The notes below the pieces were generated by a model, which did no database searches, was not told the origin of the DNA, and was given only the letters and a program-made list of their open reading frames with translations. The translations under genes and the position numbers were made by a program. From Chlorocebus sabaeus (taxonomy: Eukaryota > Chordata > Mammalia > Primates > Cercopithecidae), in assembly GCF_047675955.1 (NCBI RefSeq), contig NW_027327435.1, positions 604,959-668,958 of the forward strand: a DNA stretch of 64,000 nucleotides. Reading direction: 5' to 3'. Below are positions 60,462 to 64,000 of the stretch, piece by piece (positions within the stretch are counted from its first letter, which is position 1; each line of letters starts with the position of its first letter).

Positions 60462-61392
60462 GTACTGGGTTCATCTCACTGGGGAGTGCCAGACGATCGG
60501 TGCTGGTCAGCTGCTGCAGCCTGACCAGCGAGAGCTGAAGCAGGGCGAGGCATTGCCTCACCTGGAAAGCGCAAGGGGGAAGGGAATCCCTTTTCCTAGC
60601 CAGGGGAACTGAGACACACAACACCTGGAAAATCGGGTAACTCCCACCCCAATACTGTGCTTTAAGCAAACAGGCACACCAGGAGATCGTATCCCACACC
60701 TGGCCGGGAGGGTCCCACACCCACGGAGCCTCCCTCATTGCTAGCACAGCAGTCTGTGATCTACCGGCAAGGCAGCAGCGAGGCTGGGGGAGGGGCGCCC
60801 GCCATTGCTGAGGCTTAAGTAGGTAAACAAAGCTGCTGGGAAGCTCGAACTGGGTGGAGCTCACAGCAGCTCAAGGAAACCTGCCTGTCTCTGTAGACTC
60901 CACCTCTGGGGACAGGGCACAATAAACAATAACAAACGCAGCAGCTCTGCAGACGCAAACGACTCTGTCTGACAGCTTTGAAGAGAGCAGTGGATCTCCC
61001 AACACGGAGGTTGAGATCTGAGAAGGGACAGACTCCCTGCTCAAGTGGGTCCCTGACCCCTGAGTAGCCTAACTGGGAGACATCCCCCACTAGGGGCAGT
61101 CTGACACCCCACACCTCACAGGGTGGAGTACACCCCTGAGAGGAAGCTTTCAAAGCAAGAATCAGGCAGGTACACTCGCTGTTCAGAAATATTCTATCTT
61201 CTGCAGCCTCTGCTGCTGATACCCAGGCAAACAGGGTCTGGAGTGGACCTCAAGCAATCTCCTACAGCTACAACCTACAGCTGAGGATCCTGACTGTTAG
61301 AACGAAAGCTATCAAAAAGGAAGGACACCTACACCAAAACCCCATCAGTACATCACCATCATCAAAGACCAGAGGCAGATAAAACCACAAAG
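60282..61392 (+). promoter_or_regulatory. L1 5' UTR with internal promoter, copy 8
   Basis: This 1111-bp leader has the YY1-type motif at 60376-60384. It has the GATCGTATCC variant of copies 6 and 7. No indel is present here, unlike the ORFs that follow. Confidence 0.85.
60355..60864 (-). other. Antisense ORF in L1 5' UTR, copy 8
   Basis: The 169-codon minus-strand frame is open and identical to that of copies 6 and 7. Confidence 0.4.
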
Positions 61393-62412
61393 ATGGGGAA
61401 AAAGCAGGGCAGAAAAGCTGGAAGTTCAAAAAATAAGAGCGCATCTCCCCCGGCAAAGGAGCGCAGCTCATCGCCAGCAACAGATCAAAGCTGGACGGAG
61501 AATGACTTTGACGACATGAGAGAAGAAGGCTTCAGTCCATCAAATTTCTCAGAGCTAAAGGAGGAATTACGTACCCAGCGCAAAGAAACTAAAAATCTTG
61601 AAAAAAAAGTGGAAGAATTGATGGCTAGAGTCATTAATGCAGAGAAGCTCACAAACGAAATGAAAGACACGAAAACCATGGCACGAGGAAATACGTGACA
61701 AATGCACAAGCTTCAGTAACCGACTCGATCAACTGGAAGAAAGAATGTCAGCGATGGAGGATCAAATGAATGAAATGAAGCGAGAAGAGAAACCAAAAGA
61801 AAAAAGAAGAAAAAGAAATGAACAAAGCCTGCAAGAAGTATGGGATTATGTAAAAAGACCAAATCTACGTCTGATTGGGGTGCCTGAAAGTGAGGGGGGA
61901 AAATGGAACCAAGTTGGAAAACACTCTTCAGGATATCATCCAGGAGAACTTCCCCAACCTAGTAGGGCAGGCCAACATTCAAATCCAGGAAATACAGAGA
62001 ACGCCACAAAGATACTCCTCGAGAAGAGCAACTCCAAGACACATAATTGCCAGATTCACCAAAGTTGAAATGAAGGAAAAAATCTTAAGGGCAGCCAGAG
62101 AGAAAGGTCGGGTTACCCACAAAGGGAAGCCCATCAGACTAACAGCAGATCTCTCGGCAGAAAACTCTTCAAGCCAGAAGAGAGTGGGGGCCAATATTCA
62201 ACATTCTTAAAGAAAAGAATTTTAAACCCAGAATTTTATATCCAGCCAAACTAAGTTTCATAAGTGAAGGAGAAATAAAATCCTTTACAGATAAGCAAAT
62301 GCTTAGAGATTTTGTCACCACTAGGCCTGCCTTACAAGAGACCCTGAAGGAAGCACTAAACATGGAAAGGAACAACCGGTACCAGCCATTGCAAAAACAT
62401 GCCAAAATGTAA
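61393..62412 (+). pseudogene. ORF1: L1 ORF1 with three +1 insertions, copy 8
   Basis: Compared with the other seven complete ORF1 copies there is one extra G at 61687-61688, one extra G in the run 61894-61899 and one extra A at 62161-62164. The first shift ends the frame after 101 codons. The three together restore the frame, so the terminal codons and stop (62410-62412) are again in register. Every insertion lengthens an existing base run. Sequencing or consensus error is as likely as real decay; apart from these, the sequence is that of copy 7. Confidence 0.85.
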
Positions 62413-62475
62413 AGACAATCAAGGCTAGGAAGAAACTGCATCAACTAATGAGCAAAATAACCAGTTAATATCATA

Positions 62476-64000
62476 ATGGCAGGATCAAGTTCACACATAA
62501 CAATCTTAACCTTAAATTTAAAATGGACTAAATGCTCCAATTAAAAGACACAGACTGGCAAACTGGATAAAGAGTCAAGATCCATCAGTCTGCTGTATTC
62601 AGGAGACCCATCTCACACGCAGAGACATACATAGGCTCAAAATAAAGGGATGGAGGAAGATTTACCAAGCAAATGGAGAACAAAAAAAAGCGGGGGGTTG
62701 CAATACTAGTCTCTGATAAAACAGACTTTAAACCATCAAAGATCAAAAGAGACAAAGAAGGCCATTACATAATGGTAAAGGGATCAATTCAACAGGAAGA
62801 GCTAACTATCCTAAATATATATGCACCCAATACAGGAGCACCCAGATTCATAAAGCAAGTCCTTAGAGACTTACAAAGAGACTTCGACTCCCATGCAATA
62901 ATAATGGGAGACTTCAACACTCCACTGTCAACATTAGACAGATCAACGAGACAGAAAGTTAACAAGGATATCCAGGAATTGAACTCATCTCTGCAGCAAG
63001 AAGACCTAATAGACATCTATAGAACTCTCCACCCCAAATCAACAGAATATACATTCTTCTCAGCACCACATCGTACTTACTCCAAAATTGACCACGTAAT
63101 TGGAAGTAAAGCACTCCTCAGCAAATGTACAAGAACAGAAATTATAACAAACTGTCTCTCAGACCACAGTGCAATCAAATTAGAACTCAGGACTAAGAAA
63201 CTCAATCAAAACCGCTCAACTACATGGAAACTGAACAACCTGCTCCTGAATGACTACTGGGTACATAACGAAATGAAGGCAGAAATAAAGATGTTCTTTG
63301 AAACCAATGAGAACAAAGATACAACATACCAGAATCTCTCGGACACATTTAAAGCAGTGTGTAGAGGGAAATTTATAGCACTAAATGCCCACAAGAGAAA
63401 GCAGGAAAGATCTAAAATTGACACTCTAACATCGCAATTAAAAGAACTAGAGAAGCAAGAGCAAACACATTCGAAAGCTAGCAGAAGGCAAGAAATAACT
63501 AAGATCAGAGCAGAACTGAAGGAGATAGAGACACAAAAAAGCCTCCAAAAAATCAATGAATCCAGGAGTTGGTTTTTTGAAAAGATCAACAAAATTGACA
63601 GACCACTAGCAAGACTAATAAAGAAGAAAAGAGAGAAGAATCAAATCGACGCAATTAAAAATGATAAAGGGGATATCACCACTGACCCCACAGAAATACA
63701 AACTACCATCAGAGAATACTATAAACACCTCTATGCAAATAAACTGGAAAATATAGAAGAAACAGATAATTTCCTGGGCACTTACACTCTTCCAAGACTA
63801 AACCAGGAAGAAGTCGAATCCCTGAATAGACCAATAGTAGGCTCTGAAATTGAGGCAATAATTAATAGCCTACCAACCAAAAAAGGTCCAGGACCAGATG
63901 GATTCACAGCTGATTTCTACCAGAGGTACAAGGAGGAGCTGGGTACCATTCCTTCTGAAACTATTCCAAACAATAGAAAAAGAGGGAATCCTCCCTAACT
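62476..64000 (+). pseudogene. ORF2: L1 ORF2 5' part with extra +1 insertions, copy 8 (partial)
   Basis: The ATG at 62476 is followed by an extra A in the run around 62520-62523, an extra G in 62692-62697 and an extra G at 63941-63943. The longest open stretch begins at an internal Met (62673) and covers endonuclease residues from about 67 onward through the Z region. The haplotype (His139, Asp in NDYW, Gly in LGTYT) is that of copies 6 and 7. The window ends before the site of the shared frameshift. The three insertions may be assembly errors. Confidence 0.85.

Larger units (their letters stand above)
60282..64000 (+). mobile_element. L1 copy 8, 5' part (cut by window end)
   Basis: Leader, ORF1 and the first 1.5 kb of ORF2 are present. 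The sequence belongs to the copy 6/7 haplotype. It differs from all others by six single-base insertions in short homopolymers between 61687 and 63943, which look more like consensus errors than mutations. Confidence 0.93.

Overview
The window is one tandem array from a primate (peri)centromere. Two known components, alpha-satellite DNA and one full-length LINE-1 (L1) retrotransposon, are fused into a repeat unit of about 8.1-8.2 kb. The unit recurs head-to-tail seven complete times, with a partial unit at each end. No single-copy host gene, rRNA, tRNA or CRISPR array is visible. The alphoid monomers (about 172 bp) look by eye like Old World monkey alphoid DNA. ORF1 has an N-terminal/coiled-coil part unlike the youngest human L1s. 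I therefore favour a cercopithecine (macaque, baboon or guenon type) genome. This is inference; an ancient monomeric alphoid region of an ape is not excluded.

Layout: L1 copy 0 (3' end only) 1-1128; satellite block A 1129-3057; L1 copy 1 3058-9239; block B 9240-11168; copy 2 11169-17441; block C 17442-19370; copy 3 19371-25639; block D 25640-27568; copy 4 27569-33742; block E 33743-35671; copy 5 35672-41944; block F 41945-43873; copy 6 43874-50146; block G 50147-52075; copy 7 52076-58352; block H 58353-60281; copy 8 (5' part only) 60282-64000. All eight satellite blocks are exactly 1929 bp. Removing one copy of a 17-bp target-site duplication leaves 1912 bp, which is exactly eleven alphoid monomers in unbroken register. 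Every L1 copy has the same flanks, the same double 5' end, the same ORF2 frameshift and stop, and the same orientation. Hence one L1 inserted once into an alphoid monomer, and the L1 plus its surrounding 11-mer was then amplified as a new higher-order repeat.

Each L1 has a 5' UTR promoter region (1111 bp including an extra partial 5' end), ORF1 (338 codons, open in six of eight copies), a 63-nt spacer, ORF2 (canonical 1275-codon length but broken in every copy by a +1 G and an in-frame TGA), a 220-bp 3' UTR with a G-quadruplex-type tract, and a tetranucleotide tail. No copy can be an autonomous retrotransposon; the family has spread as satellite DNA.

Units are nearly identical, but their variants are shuffled. 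The tail type alternates, a 99-bp deletion occurs in two non-neighbouring copies, and the 5' halves of copies 6-8 share a distinct haplotype. Many of the differences are CpG-type transitions. The last 2.4 kb carries six one-base homopolymer insertions seen nowhere else and should be treated as possible assembly error.
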